DNA of 64,000 bases from Hyphococcus formosus. Lineage in GTDB: Bacteria > Pseudomonadota > Alphaproteobacteria > Caulobacterales > Parvularculaceae. Under the pieces are notes generated by a model. It was given only the letters and a program-made list of their open reading frames with translations. It was not told the origin of the DNA and made no database searches. The DNA lies in contig NZ_CP157210.1 of assembly GCF_046736345.1 (NCBI RefSeq), forward strand, positions 2,356,001 to 2,420,000, read 5' to 3'. The first letter of the stretch is position 1. Each line of letters opens with the position of its first letter. Below, piece by piece: positions 25,533-33,771 of this stretch. The position numbers and the translations under genes are program-made.

Positions 25533-26930
25533 ATGACGAGCAATTTGGAGAACACACCGGAAGCGATTGAAAAATCCGCTTCACCGTGGCGCAAGGAATT
25601 TTTTGCGCTGATGACCATCGGCCTTCCGATGGCAGCGACGCAGCTCGTCCAATTTTCTATTAATATCATTGATGTGGTCATGATTGGCCGCCTTGGCCCG
25701 ACGCATCTTGCGGCTGGCGGGTTGGGCCTGGTGCTGTTCTATGTCCTGTTCGTTGCGGGTATGGGGCCTGCGGTTGCAACCTCGCCAATGGTCTCTCAGG
25801 CATTGGGGGCGAATAGCGATGATGTCCGCGATGCGCGGCGCTCGGTCCGGATGGGGCTTTGGGTCGTCGGTATCGCTGCGCCGGTGTGTTCGATTATTTA
25901 TTTCTTCGCTGAAGAATTTGCCTTGATGCTGGGGCAACCGGCGGATGTCGCCCGGCTTGCGGAGCCTTATGTGCTGGCGCTCGTTCCCGGCCTGCCTTTT
26001 GCGCTGGGCGTAATCGTTTTGCGAAATTTCCTCGCAGCGATCGAGCGGGCCCGCGCGCCGCTTTATGTCATCATCGCAACCACCGCGATCAACGCACTTC
26101 TCAACTATCTGTTGATTTACGGCAATTGGGGCTTCCCGCGTTTGGAACTGGTGGGCGCGGGGATCGCATCGTCGTTATCGCACGCAATCGGGTTTTTCGC
26201 CCTTGTGGCCTATATCAATTGGGAAGCCCGGGCGAAGCGGTTCGATCTGTTCAAGCGGTTTTTCAAACCGGATTGGCCCCGCTTTTTCGAAGTCGCGCGT
26301 CTTGGCTGGCCGATCTCGATCACGATTGGCTTTGAGGCCATGTTGTTTAACGCCGCGCTGTTCCTGATGGGCCGTATCGGCGTGAATGAAATGGCCGCCT
26401 ATCAGGTCGCGCTGAACGTCGCGGCAACGGCCTTTATGATGCCGCTCGGGCTTTCACAGGCCGGTGCGGTTCGGGTTGGCTTGATGGCAGGGGCGAAAAA
26501 TCTTCCGGGCGTCCGGCGGGCATCGGTGATGTCTATCCTCGCCTGTATTGGCGCGATCATGCTTTTCGCGATACCGGTCATGTTGTTCCCGAACCAGATT
26601 GCGGGCTTTTATCTTGAAGCTGATGACGCATCGAACGCAATCGTTCTCGGGCTTGTGGTTTCGTTCCTGCCGATCGCAGCAGCGTTTGCATTGTTCGACG
26701 CAATTCAGGTTGCGGCCGGGCAAGCGCTACGCGGCCTTAAAGATGTACGTGTACCGATGATTCTGACCGGTATCAGCTATTGGGTAATCGGATTTCCGAT
26801 TGCTGCATGGCTCGGCCTGAGTACGCCATTTGGTGCCGTTGGCGTCTGGTGGGGATTGCTAGCCAGCTTGTTCGCCGCCTCGGTCACTTTGGGCGGGCGG
26901 CTTTGGTGGATCACGCGCGACGACGCCTAG
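25533..26930 (+). CDS. MATE-family efflux transporter
   Basis: A 465-residue protein with 12 predicted helices in two similar halves. The MATE start pattern is present (LMTIGLPMAATQLVQFSINIIDVVMIGRLG), as is GMGPAVATSPMVSQALGA. It resembles the NorM group, which exports drugs and dyes in exchange for Na+ or H+. Substrates cannot be read from the sequence. It is a single gene, and its last 4 bases overlap the 3' end of the convergent gene. Confidence 0.92.
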   Translation: MTSNLENTPEAIEKSASPWRKEFFALMTIGLPMAATQLVQFSINIIDVVMIGRLGPTHLAAGGLGLVLFYVLFVAGMGPAVATSPMVSQALGANSDDVRDARRSVRMGLWVVGIAAPVCSIIYFFAEEFALMLGQPADVARLAEPYVLALVPGLPFALGVIVLRNFLAAIERARAPLYVIIATTAINALLNYLLIYGNWGFPRLELVGAGIASSLSHAIGFFALVAYINWEARAKRFDLFKRFFKPDWPRFFEVARLGWPISITIGFEAMLFNAALFLMGRIGVNEMAAYQVALNVAATAFMMPLGLSQAGAVRVGLMAGAKNLPGVRRASVMSILACIGAIMLFAIPVMLFPNQIAGFYLEADDASNAIVLGLVVSFLPIAAAFALFDAIQVAAGQALRGLKDVRVPMILTGISYWVIGFPIAAWLGLSTPFGAVGVWWGLLASLFAASVTLGGRLWWITRDDA

Positions 26931-27238
26931 TGGCGGCGTTGCCGTTGCTCCACCGCCATGCGCGATAGTTTCAGCCCTAAACCGGTGGCTTCGCGAAGCG
27001 CCTTGATCGCGGCGATTTTTCGTTTCGCCACGAGCATATGATCGATTTCCCGCCATTGGTCATCGCTAATATTCGCAATAGCCGTTTTGATGTCTTCTTG
27101 TTCTTCCATGACGCGGTGCGCGCGCTCGGCGGCGCTTTCCGCCTTGGTTGCCTGGCCAATCCGGAAGGAGACAAAGGCTACAAAAGCCAGAACAAGCCAA
27201 ATCCCAAAGGGCTCGAATGCTTCCATGGGTATCACCAT
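26927..27238 (-). CDS. Small membrane protein with an L7/L12-like C-terminal motif
   Basis: A 103-residue protein with one helix (FGIWLVLAFVAFVSFRIG), a charged central segment with EEQEDIKTAIANI, and a C-terminal part reading KRKIAAIKALREATGLGLK. That last part closely resembles the C-terminal domain of ribosomal protein L7/L12, where the same helix recruits translation factors. Such anchored L7/L12-like proteins exist in other alphaproteobacteria; the role is unknown. The start is uncertain among ATGs at 27277, 27238 and 27226, and none has a good ribosome site. Confidence 0.7.
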   Translation of the reverse strand: MVIPMEAFEPFGIWLVLAFVAFVSFRIGQATKAESAAERAHRVMEEQEDIKTAIANISDDQWREIDHMLVAKRKIAAIKALREATGLGLKLSRMAVEQRQRRH

Positions 27239-27379
27239 TGGTAATGTCGCAAGGTCTAAGCTCGCAAGAAATCCCAAAAGTTTCGTGAATCCCGATTAAC
27301 CCATAAGGGATTTTTAACACTCGAGAAGGGATAGTTACACTCTTCAGTATTCACTTGCTCATGCAGGACACGCAATTTC

Positions 27380-28294
27380 ATGGTTAACGCAGCGACCGCC
27401 ACGAATTTTCAAGACAAGATAGAAGCCGCATTTGAAGAGAAATTTTCGCAAGAAGCGCAAGCCAAAGACGCCATTGCTGCATTGTCATTGGCGCTTTCCG
27501 GGATCCCCGAAAGCGAATTCCTGACCGAATATGCACTGGCCGTCAGCAAGGTTCTGGATGCAGATTATTTCGCTGTTGCGCGGCTTAATCCTTATTCAAA
27601 CCTCGTGAGAACACTGCGCTTTGTCGCGCATGGTGAATTGGGCGAAAACGTTATTTACAGCCTCGACGGCACGCCATGCGCGCGTGCAGTAGACGGGAAA
27701 TGCTGCATCATCACCGAAAATGTTGCGCAGCTCTTTCCGCGTGACCAATTCCTCGTCGAGAAAAATATCTCTTCCTATGCAGGTGTCGCCCTCACCGGAA
27801 AAGACGGCACCCCGATTGGCGTTGTTGTCGCCATGACCAAGCATAAACAACAGCGCGATATCGTCGTCCGGCAGGTGTTGGAATTTTTCAAAGCCCGTAT
27901 CGAAGACCACATAGAACAGGCAGAAAAATTTGAACGTATTGACTGGGCAATAACCCAATCAACCAACGGGATTTGGGATTGGGACGTGGTTACCGGCACA
28001 ACCGTTATTTCCGACGGGATCGAAACCTTATTGGGGTTCTCAAAGAACAAAGGTCCTTACGACCTCGCGGCGATTGAAAAGACGATCCACAAGGATGACG
28101 TCGAACGCTTCAAAACCGCATTAAGAGCCCATCTTTGCTCGAAAGAACCATTCGATCTGAAAATCCGCATGAAGCATGCCGATGGCAGCTATCACTGGGT
28201 GCTTTCGCGCGGCGAAGCCATTCGGGATCAGGACGACAAACCGATCAGAATGGTCGGTTGCTTCTCTGACATTCACAATTACATCGACGCATAG
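27380..28294 (+). CDS. GAF-PAS sensory protein without an output domain
   Basis: A 304-residue protein. Residues about 35-175 form a GAF-like domain (LTEYALAVSKVLDADYFAVARL, then ISSYAGVALTGKDGTPIGVV), and residues about 190-300 a PAS_3 domain with its PAC end (FDLKIRMKHADGSYHWVLSRGEAI). It ends right after the PAC segment. No kinase, GGDEF or DNA-binding part is present. Ligand unknown. A C-P-C-type cysteine cluster (GTPCARAVDGKCC) in the GAF domain could be a metal or redox site. A terminator follows. Confidence 0.82.
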   Translation: MVNAATATNFQDKIEAAFEEKFSQEAQAKDAIAALSLALSGIPESEFLTEYALAVSKVLDADYFAVARLNPYSNLVRTLRFVAHGELGENVIYSLDGTPCARAVDGKCCIITENVAQLFPRDQFLVEKNISSYAGVALTGKDGTPIGVVVAMTKHKQQRDIVVRQVLEFFKARIEDHIEQAEKFERIDWAITQSTNGIWDWDVVTGTTVISDGIETLLGFSKNKGPYDLAAIEKTIHKDDVERFKTALRAHLCSKEPFDLKIRMKHADGSYHWVLSRGEAIRDQDDKPIRMVGCFSDIHNYIDA

Positions 28295-28295
28295 A

Positions 28296-28330
28296 AAAAG
28301 CGCCCAGACCGAAAAGATCTGAGCGCTTTT
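28296..28330 (+). terminator. Bidirectional terminator
   Basis: Arms AAAAGCGC and GCGCTTTT with an inner CAGA/TCTG stem. It serves the GAF-PAS gene and, on the other strand, the acyl-CoA dehydrogenase gene. Confidence 0.85.
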
Positions 28331-28351
28331 GATCAATTAAGCCGAAATTCG

Positions 28352-29575
28352 TTAGACCGCGTTTGAGTGCTTTTTGAACTCAATGCGCGAAATCGCACGG
28401 CAATGAACCTCATCGGGGCCATCGGCCAAGCGAAGCGTGCGAATACCCGAATAAAGCCGCGCAAGGCCCGGATCTTCGGATACGCCAGCGCCACCATAGG
28501 CCTGAATGGCATCGTCAATGACTTTCAGCGCGATGCGCGGTGCCGCCACTTTGATCATGGCGATTTCGCCCTGCGCCACTTTGTTGCCGACTGTGTCCAT
28601 CATCCACGCCGCTTTCAGCGTCAAAAGCCGCGCCATTTCGATATCGATGCGCGCTTCGGCAACCCGTTGTTCCCAAATGGAGTGCTTGTAAATCGGCTTG
28701 CCAAATGCTTCGCGGGTCAAAAGCCGTTTGACCATTTTCTCAAGCGCGACTTCTGCAGCGCCAATCGTCCGCATACAGTGATGAATACGGCCAGGGCCAA
28801 GCCGCCCTTGGGCAATTTCAAAGCCACGTCCCTCGCCCAGAATAATATTCTCTTTCGGCACACGGACATTTTTAAGTTCGACTTCCATATGGCCGTGCGG
28901 CGCATCATCGAACCCGAATACGGGCAAATGGCGAAGAATCTTGACGCCCTCTGCGTCCGCCGGAACAAGGATCTGGGACTGTTGTTTGTGGCGGTCAGCG
29001 GTCTTGTCGGTCTTGCCCATGACGATGAAGATCTTACAGCGCGGGTCACCGGCACCTGAAGACCACCATTTGCGGCCATTAATAACATAATGATCGCCAT
29101 CAAGCTTGATGTCGGTCTCAATATTGGTTGCGTCCGAAGATGCGACCTGTGGTTCGGTCATCAAAAAGGCCGAACGGATCTTGCCTTCAAGTAGGGGCGT
29201 CAACCACTGTTCTTGCTGGGCCGGCGTGCCATATTTCATGAGCACTTCCATATTGCCCGTATCCGGCGCGGCGCAGTTGAATACTTCAGGCCCAATGTGA
29301 CAGCGGCCCATTTGCTCCGCCAAGGGTGCATAATCTGCATTGGACAGGCCGGGACCAAAATTCGGGTTTGTATGGAACAAGTTCCACAACCCTTCTGCCT
29401 TGGCTTTGTCTTTTAGCTCATCGATAATCGGTGGGATTTTCCAGCGACCTTCGCCGGGGCCAAATTCTGCATGCTGACGTTCATAAATTTCTTCGCCTTC
29501 ATAAACATATTTATCCATGAAATCGGTGACACGTTTTAGGTAATCTTTACAGCGGTCAGAATATTCGAATTGCAT
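28352..29575 (-). CDS. Acyl-CoA dehydrogenase family protein
   Basis: A 407-residue flavoprotein. Segments typical of the family are FLMTEPQVASSDATNIET (FAD/substrate loop), INGRKWWSSGAGDPRCK, and IQAYGGAGVSEDPGLARLY near the end. It oxidises an acyl-CoA at the alpha-beta bond and passes electrons to ETF. The layout is close to the FadE/ACAD10-11-like branch, so chain-length preference is open. The ATG at 29575 has AAGGAG 6 bases upstream, unlike the earlier in-frame start at 29632. It is 63 bases downstream of tadA. Confidence 0.92.
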   Translation of the reverse strand: MQFEYSDRCKDYLKRVTDFMDKYVYEGEEIYERQHAEFGPGEGRWKIPPIIDELKDKAKAEGLWNLFHTNPNFGPGLSNADYAPLAEQMGRCHIGPEVFNCAAPDTGNMEVLMKYGTPAQQEQWLTPLLEGKIRSAFLMTEPQVASSDATNIETDIKLDGDHYVINGRKWWSSGAGDPRCKIFIVMGKTDKTADRHKQQSQILVPADAEGVKILRHLPVFGFDDAPHGHMEVELKNVRVPKENIILGEGRGFEIAQGRLGPGRIHHCMRTIGAAEVALEKMVKRLLTREAFGKPIYKHSIWEQRVAEARIDIEMARLLTLKAAWMMDTVGNKVAQGEIAMIKVAAPRIALKVIDDAIQAYGGAGVSEDPGLARLYSGIRTLRLADGPDEVHCRAISRIEFKKHSNAV

Positions 29576-29638
29576 TATTGGCTCCTTGTTTGGCGGCATG
29601 ATAACCGTCCGCCGCCACGATGAAAGAGTCATATGCAG

Positions 29639-30097
29639 TTAGCGGCGACGCGCTTTGAAAAATAAACGAAGGAGTTTACTCGACTCCTCGGCCAATGGCC
29701 CCTCAACGACGTCCGGTCGCCAATGGCAGGTCGGCTGTTCGAAATAGCGCGGCCCGTGAAAAACCGCGCCGCCTTTTTGATCCTTTGCCGCAATGACCAG
29801 CCGGCTGACCCGCGCAATGGAAATCGCACCGGCGCACATGGCGCAGGGTTCAAGCGTCACGAACAGGGTCGTCCCTGTCAGGCGGTAATTGCCGACTTTT
29901 TCGGCGGCGGCGCGCAATACCCGGATTTCCGCATGTCCGGTCGGGTCATGGGTCGCGATAGGCGCATTACCGGCGGCCGCCAGCATCGCGCCATCCGCAC
30001 CAATCAACACCGCCCCAATCGGCGCTTCGCCCGCATCGGCGGCCTTGTGCGCCTCTTCGAGCGCGCGCGTCATATATTCGAGATCGTCATTCACCAA
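29639..30097 (-). CDS. tadA: tRNA-specific adenosine deaminase
   Basis: A 152-residue cytidine-deaminase-fold enzyme with the zinc/catalytic motifs TGHAEIRVL and PCAMCAGA. TadA converts A34 to inosine in tRNA-Arg(ACG). The short length and HAE/PCxxC spacing fit TadA better than guanine deaminase. The start codon is a TTG (30097) or the GTG next to it (30094). It is divergent from rluB across 99 bases. Confidence 0.92.
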   Translation of the reverse strand: MVNDDLEYMTRALEEAHKAADAGEAPIGAVLIGADGAMLAAAGNAPIATHDPTGHAEIRVLRAAAEKVGNYRLTGTTLFVTLEPCAMCAGAISIARVSRLVIAAKDQKGGAVFHGPRYFEQPTCHWRPDVVEGPLAEESSKLLRLFFKARRR

Positions 30098-30196
30098 ATC
30101 TGATTACGCCTAAGCACGCCCAGATCATAGACCGCACTTGATGCATGTGCATATAAGGCGCACCTATAGACGACGAATTCAAAGGACGCCGACAAA

Positions 30197-30961
30197 ATGA
30201 CCGACAATTCCGCCGGAACACCACCAGAGGGCGAACGTATCGCCAAATTTTTAGCCCGTGCTGGTGTGGCGTCCCGCCGCGAGGCCGAGCGTATGATCGA
30301 ACAGGGAATTGTCACGGTCGATGGCAAAGTCCTCGAAACGCCGGCCTTTAAGGTTACGCCCGATATGGACATCCGGGTCGATGGCACCCGGATCGGCAAG
30401 CCGGACCAGCCGCGGCTGTGGCGCTATCACAAGCCTGATGGATTGGTCACCACCCATAAAGACCCGCAAGGGCGCGCAACGGTATTTGATGCGCTTGCCG
30501 GGCGTTTGCCGCGCGTGATCTCTGTCGGGCGGCTCGACCTGACCACAGAAGGTCTCTTACTGTTGACCAATTCCGGTGCGCTGTCGCGGCGGCTCGAATT
30601 GCCGTCAACCGGCTGGGCCCGGCGTTACCGCGTGCGCGCCCATGGCCGCGTGCGCCAATCCGCGCTCGACCGCCTGAAAGACGGCGTTGAAATTGACGGT
30701 ATTCAATATGGTCCCGTTCGGGCAACCCTCGACCAGCAACAGGGCGGCAATGCGTGGATCACGCTTTCCATCAATGAAGGGAAAAACCGCGAGGTCAGAA
30801 ATCTGATGCGGTATCTCGGGCTGAATGTGAACCGGCTTATTCGTACCGCCTACGGACCATTTCAACTTGGCAAGCTGCCGAAAGACAGTTTCGAAGAAGT
30901 TCCCGGCAAGCAGCTAAAAGAACAATTAGGGAAATCGATCTGCGAAGAGATTGGCCTATGA
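30197..30961 (+). CDS. rluB: 23S rRNA pseudouridine synthase, RluB-like
   Basis: A 254-residue RsuA/RluB-family enzyme. It has an N-terminal S4 domain (RIAKFLARAGVASRREAERMIEQG) and the catalytic segment SVGRLDLTTEGLLLLTN with the catalytic Asp. An EGKNREVRNLMRYLGL motif follows. RluB makes pseudouridine 2605 in E. coli 23S rRNA. The stop overlaps the next start (ATGA), opening a tight three-gene operon with the DUF4169 gene and rsmD. Confidence 0.9.
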   Translation: MTDNSAGTPPEGERIAKFLARAGVASRREAERMIEQGIVTVDGKVLETPAFKVTPDMDIRVDGTRIGKPDQPRLWRYHKPDGLVTTHKDPQGRATVFDALAGRLPRVISVGRLDLTTEGLLLLTNSGALSRRLELPSTGWARRYRVRAHGRVRQSALDRLKDGVEIDGIQYGPVRATLDQQQGGNAWITLSINEGKNREVRNLMRYLGLNVNRLIRTAYGPFQLGKLPKDSFEEVPGKQLKEQLGKSICEEIGL

Positions 30962-31137
30962 GCAATGTGATCAACCTCAATCAATTCCGCAAAAAGAAAA
31001 ACCGCGCCGAAAAGGAAAAACAGGCGGAGGAAAACCGCGCAAAATACGGCCAATCCAAAGCGGAAAAAACAAAAACCAAAGCCGACAAAGAGAAAAATGA
31101 TCGGCATCTCGACCAACATAAAAACGATAACGAGTAA
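30958..31137 (+). CDS. DUF4169 small basic protein
   Basis: A 59-residue protein beginning MSNVINLNQFRKKK and then running as a Lys/Glu/Arg-rich helix to HLDQHKNDNE. This is the DUF4169 pattern of alphaproteobacteria. Its function is unknown. It overlaps the rluB stop by 4 bases and the rsmD start by 1 base, so translation of all three is coupled. It is easily missed because of its size. Confidence 0.85.
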   Translation: MSNVINLNQFRKKKNRAEKEKQAEENRAKYGQSKAEKTKTKADKEKNDRHLDQHKNDNE

Positions 31138-31700
31138 TGCGCATTATTGGCGGTGAATATAGCGGGCGGAAAATTATAGCGCCCAAGGGCACGACCTCGC
31201 GCCCGACCACAGATCGCACGCGCGAGTCGCTTTTCAATATTCTTGGCGCGCGGCCGGATTTTGATTTCGAAGGCGTGCGCGTCATTGACCTCTTTGCCGG
31301 GTCCGGCGCATTGGGATTCGAGGCGCTCTCACGCGGGGCATCATGGTGCTTATTCGTCGAAACCGATGCCAATGCCCGGGGCGCAATCCGCGACAATATC
31401 GAAGCGCTTTCGCTCTTTGGCATCACCCGTATCCACCGCCGCTCGGCGACGGATCTAGGCCCAAAACCGGCGGGCGTCGGCCCGGTGTTCGATTTGGCGT
31501 TTCTCGATCCGCCCTATCAAAAGGATCTGGCTGGCCCGGCGATGGCCGCCCTTCATAAAGATGGCTGGCTCGCTGATGGCGCATTATGCGTCGTCGAACA
31601 GGCAAAATCGGAAACCCCAATCACCGCTGACGGTTTTTCCGAGGTTGATCGCCGCATTTATGGCGACACCCAGATCGGCATTTACGTTTATACGCCTTAG
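31137..31700 (+). CDS. rsmD: 16S rRNA (guanine-966-N2)-methyltransferase
   Basis: A 187-residue SAM methyltransferase that modifies G966 of 16S rRNA. It has MRIIGGEYSGRKI at the start, RPTTDRTRESLFNIL, the SAM site VIDLFAGSGALGFEALSRG and the catalytic DPPY in FLDPPYQKDL. The length is normal. It is the last gene of the rluB-DUF4169-rsmD set and shares its first base with the preceding stop codon. Confidence 0.94.
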   Translation: MRIIGGEYSGRKIIAPKGTTSRPTTDRTRESLFNILGARPDFDFEGVRVIDLFAGSGALGFEALSRGASWCLFVETDANARGAIRDNIEALSLFGITRIHRRSATDLGPKPAGVGPVFDLAFLDPPYQKDLAGPAMAALHKDGWLADGALCVVEQAKSETPITADGFSEVDRRIYGDTQIGIYVYTP

Positions 31701-31817
31701 ACCACGCCATTTTTTATGGTTAACGAAGTTTTCCCCAAAAAGACAAAACGAAAACATTCATTAAGTCGGATTTAACGGGGGTTATGTATAGTGAACCCCA
31801 ATTAGCGGGGAATTTAT

Positions 31818-32105
31818 ATGTTCACGATCTTTGACCTGTTTTCTTTGGCTCTGTTGCTATCGTCGATGGCGCTCTTCGTCAGCCGTTACATGGTGCAGGA
31901 TCCACCAGTTTATCCCTATCTGATCATCGCCACGACCTGTCTTGTGGCGAATTGGCTGGGCAATGCCGGCGGCGGTATTTTTGCGCTCGTTCTTTTGATT
32001 GCGGCGGCGTTTTCGTTCCTTGGGTGCCTGCTCTATCCGAGCTGGCGCTCCATGGACAGCAACGACCAGAACTCAAGCGAACCACAGGCAGACGCCGGGA
32101 AATAA
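31818..32105 (+). CDS. Small membrane protein, resembles XrtV-system accessory protein
   Basis: A 95-residue protein with three hydrophobic helices and a polar C-terminal tail rich in Asn, Gln and Ser. The central PPVYPYLIIATTCLVANWLGN segment reminds me of the small XrtV sorting accessory proteins of sphingomonads (PP..., then CxxANYLGN), but no exosortase is in the window, so the link is weak. GCGGGGAA lies upstream of the ATG. It sits just before the 6S RNA candidate. Confidence 0.55.
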   Translation: MFTIFDLFSLALLLSSMALFVSRYMVQDPPVYPYLIIATTCLVANWLGNAGGGIFALVLLIAAAFSFLGCLLYPSWRSMDSNDQNSSEPQADAGK

Positions 32106-32129
32106 CCGAACCGGCTGCTCCGGGCCCCT

Positions 32130-32310
32130 TTACGGCTGGCCCTAGGACACCTATCTACGTGGCTGCTGCCCGGCCCGTCAGGACGACATTCCCCGGGGCC
32201 TTAATTCATCCATCGGGAGCTGTCTCTGGCGAGGATCGTGGTCCTCATCACGCGGTGCCCACCTGTACCTTAGGGTCCAGGGCGAACAACAAGTCCAACG
32301 GCCAGGGCGG
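32130..32310 (+). ncRNA. ssrS: 6S RNA candidate
   Basis: The region between 32105 and the cyclo-ligase gene is GC-rich, structured and has no coding signal. Closing-stem arms GCCCTAGGAC (32139) and GTCCAGGGC (32275) pair with one bulge. Inner segments resemble known 6S RNA: a CGGCCCGTC...GGCCTTAA block and a CACCTGTACCTTAGGGTC block. 6S RNA binds RNA polymerase holoenzyme and in many proteobacteria lies directly upstream of the 5-formyl-THF cyclo-ligase gene, as here. The ends are approximate. Confidence 0.75.
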
Positions 32311-32342
32311 CACCTGAATTTCGCTGAGATAGCCGAGAGACG

Positions 32343-32927
32343 ATGCTGCCGCCAATTGCCCCTTTCAATAATCCGAAATCCGTCCTGCGCGAGCGGATGA
32401 AGGGTGAACGACGTGCCGCAGCCCGCGCGCGACCAGACGCGGGAAAACATGCGGCGAGTGCATTTTTGAACGCCATCGAGCGCCCGCAAGGCACCATCAT
32501 CTCGGCCTATTATCCCATCAAAGGCGAACTCGACACCGAGCCATTGGTCAGCGCGCTGATCGAGGAAGGCACGCGGGTTGCCATGCCGGTCGTTGTGAAA
32601 AAGAAAGCGCCGCTGATTTTTCGGGCCTATATGCCCGGCGAAGAATTGGTGCCCGGCCCCTATGGCGAGATGACCCCGGCGGAAAATGCCCCCGAAGCCA
32701 TCCCCGATATCATTATCGTACCACTTTTGGCTTTCACCCGTGACGGGGGCCGGCTTGGTTATGGCGGCGGCTATTATGACCGCACCCTCGAAACGCTTCG
32801 GGCACAAGGCAATCCGATTGCGGTTGGGTACGCTTATGGCGTGCAGGAAGTTGACGCCATCCCCCTATCCCCACTAGACCAACCGCTCGATTGGGTAGTG
32901 ACCGAACGCGGCGCGATCCGGTGTTAG
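32343..32927 (+). CDS. 5-formyltetrahydrofolate cyclo-ligase
   Basis: A 194-residue enzyme that converts 5-formyl-THF to 5,10-methenyl-THF with ATP. Family segments are the N-terminal LRERMKGERRA, SAYYPIKGELDTEPL and the ATP-site GRLGYGGGYYDRTL. The neighbouring 6S RNA candidate matches the ssrS-ygfA order known in other proteobacteria. The ATG at 32343 has GAGAGACG upstream. Confidence 0.92.
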   Translation: MLPPIAPFNNPKSVLRERMKGERRAAARARPDAGKHAASAFLNAIERPQGTIISAYYPIKGELDTEPLVSALIEEGTRVAMPVVVKKKAPLIFRAYMPGEELVPGPYGEMTPAENAPEAIPDIIIVPLLAFTRDGGRLGYGGGYYDRTLETLRAQGNPIAVGYAYGVQEVDAIPLSPLDQPLDWVVTERGAIRC

Positions 32928-32952
32928 AGCATAGTTAGAAACGAGGCGCGTT

Positions 32953-33771
32953 TTGCGGATTGCGGTTTTTGGTGATGTTATGGGGCGAAGCGGCCGAACG
33001 CTGCTGCTCGAACGCCTTCCGGGCCTACGCAAAAAATTCGCGCTGGATTTTATTGTGGTCAATGTCGAAAACGCCGCCGGTGGTTTCGGGGTGACCCGCC
33101 GGATTGTCGAGGATTTCATCGACGCAGGCGCAGATGTCATGACCACGGGCAATCATGCCTATGACCAGCGTGAAGAGCTCGATGTCTATGACCGCGAAGA
33201 CCGCATTCTTCGCCCGGTCAATTTCCCAAGCAGTAATCCCGGTCGCGGTAGCGGCGTATTTCCCGGCCCGGATGGCACCAGCATTCTTGTGGCCCACGCC
33301 CAGGGCCAACATGGCATGCCGTCATGCGATGATCCCTTTGCCGCGCTTGATCGCGAATTGGGCGGCGCGGTTTTAGGCCAAGATGTCGACGCCGTTATTG
33401 TAGATTTCCACGCCGAAGCGACCTCTGAAAAAGGCGCAATGGGGCATTATCTTGATGGCCGCGCCAGCCTCGTGGTTGGTACCCACACCCATATTCCGAC
33501 GGCGGATGATCGTATCCTGCCGGGCGGTACAGGCTTTATCACGGATCTCGGCATGTGCGGCGATTATGATAGCGTCATTGGCATGGACAAAGCGGAACCG
33601 ATGCGGCGCTTCACCACTAAAATGCCGGGCGGACGCTTTATGCCGGCCTCCGGCGAGGCAACGATTTGCGGCATCATGATCGATACGGACCCGCGCACCG
33701 GTCTTGCACGGACGATTGATCCGATCCGCATTGGCGGTCATCTACGCAGCGTTGGCCCTTCGCTTGACTAA
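32953..33771 (+). CDS. YmdB-family metallophosphoesterase (TIGR00282)
   Basis: A 272-residue calcineurin-like phosphoesterase. Metal-ligand segments are FGDVMGRSGR, NVENAAGG, TTGNHAYDQ, DFHAEATSEK and GTHTHIPTAD, which is the YmdB/TIGR00282 signature. Relatives act on 2',3'-cyclic nucleotides or cAMP and affect sporulation or biofilm in Bacillus; the role in this group is not known. The start is a TTG with GAGG 6 bases upstream. Its last 4 bases overlap the convergent gene's 3' end. Confidence 0.9.
   Translation: MRIAVFGDVMGRSGRTLLLERLPGLRKKFALDFIVVNVENAAGGFGVTRRIVEDFIDAGADVMTTGNHAYDQREELDVYDREDRILRPVNFPSSNPGRGSGVFPGPDGTSILVAHAQGQHGMPSCDDPFAALDRELGGAVLGQDVDAVIVDFHAEATSEKGAMGHYLDGRASLVVGTHTHIPTADDRILPGGTGFITDLGMCGDYDSVIGMDKAEPMRRFTTKMPGGRFMPASGEATICGIMIDTDPRTGLARTIDPIRIGGHLRSVGPSLD

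Noticed and set aside
31952..32317. Plus-strand ORF across the 6S RNA region, and the overlapping minus-strand ORF 32178-32807.
   Set aside because: Both overlap either the RNA-like region or the well-supported cyclo-ligase gene and have no family features.
32105..32342. Considered SRP 4.5S RNA, RNase P RNA or tmRNA instead of 6S RNA.
   Set aside because: The conserved GGAAGCAGCC of SRP RNA, the GAGGAAAGTCC of RNase P RNA and the tRNA-like ends and tag frame of tmRNA are all absent.
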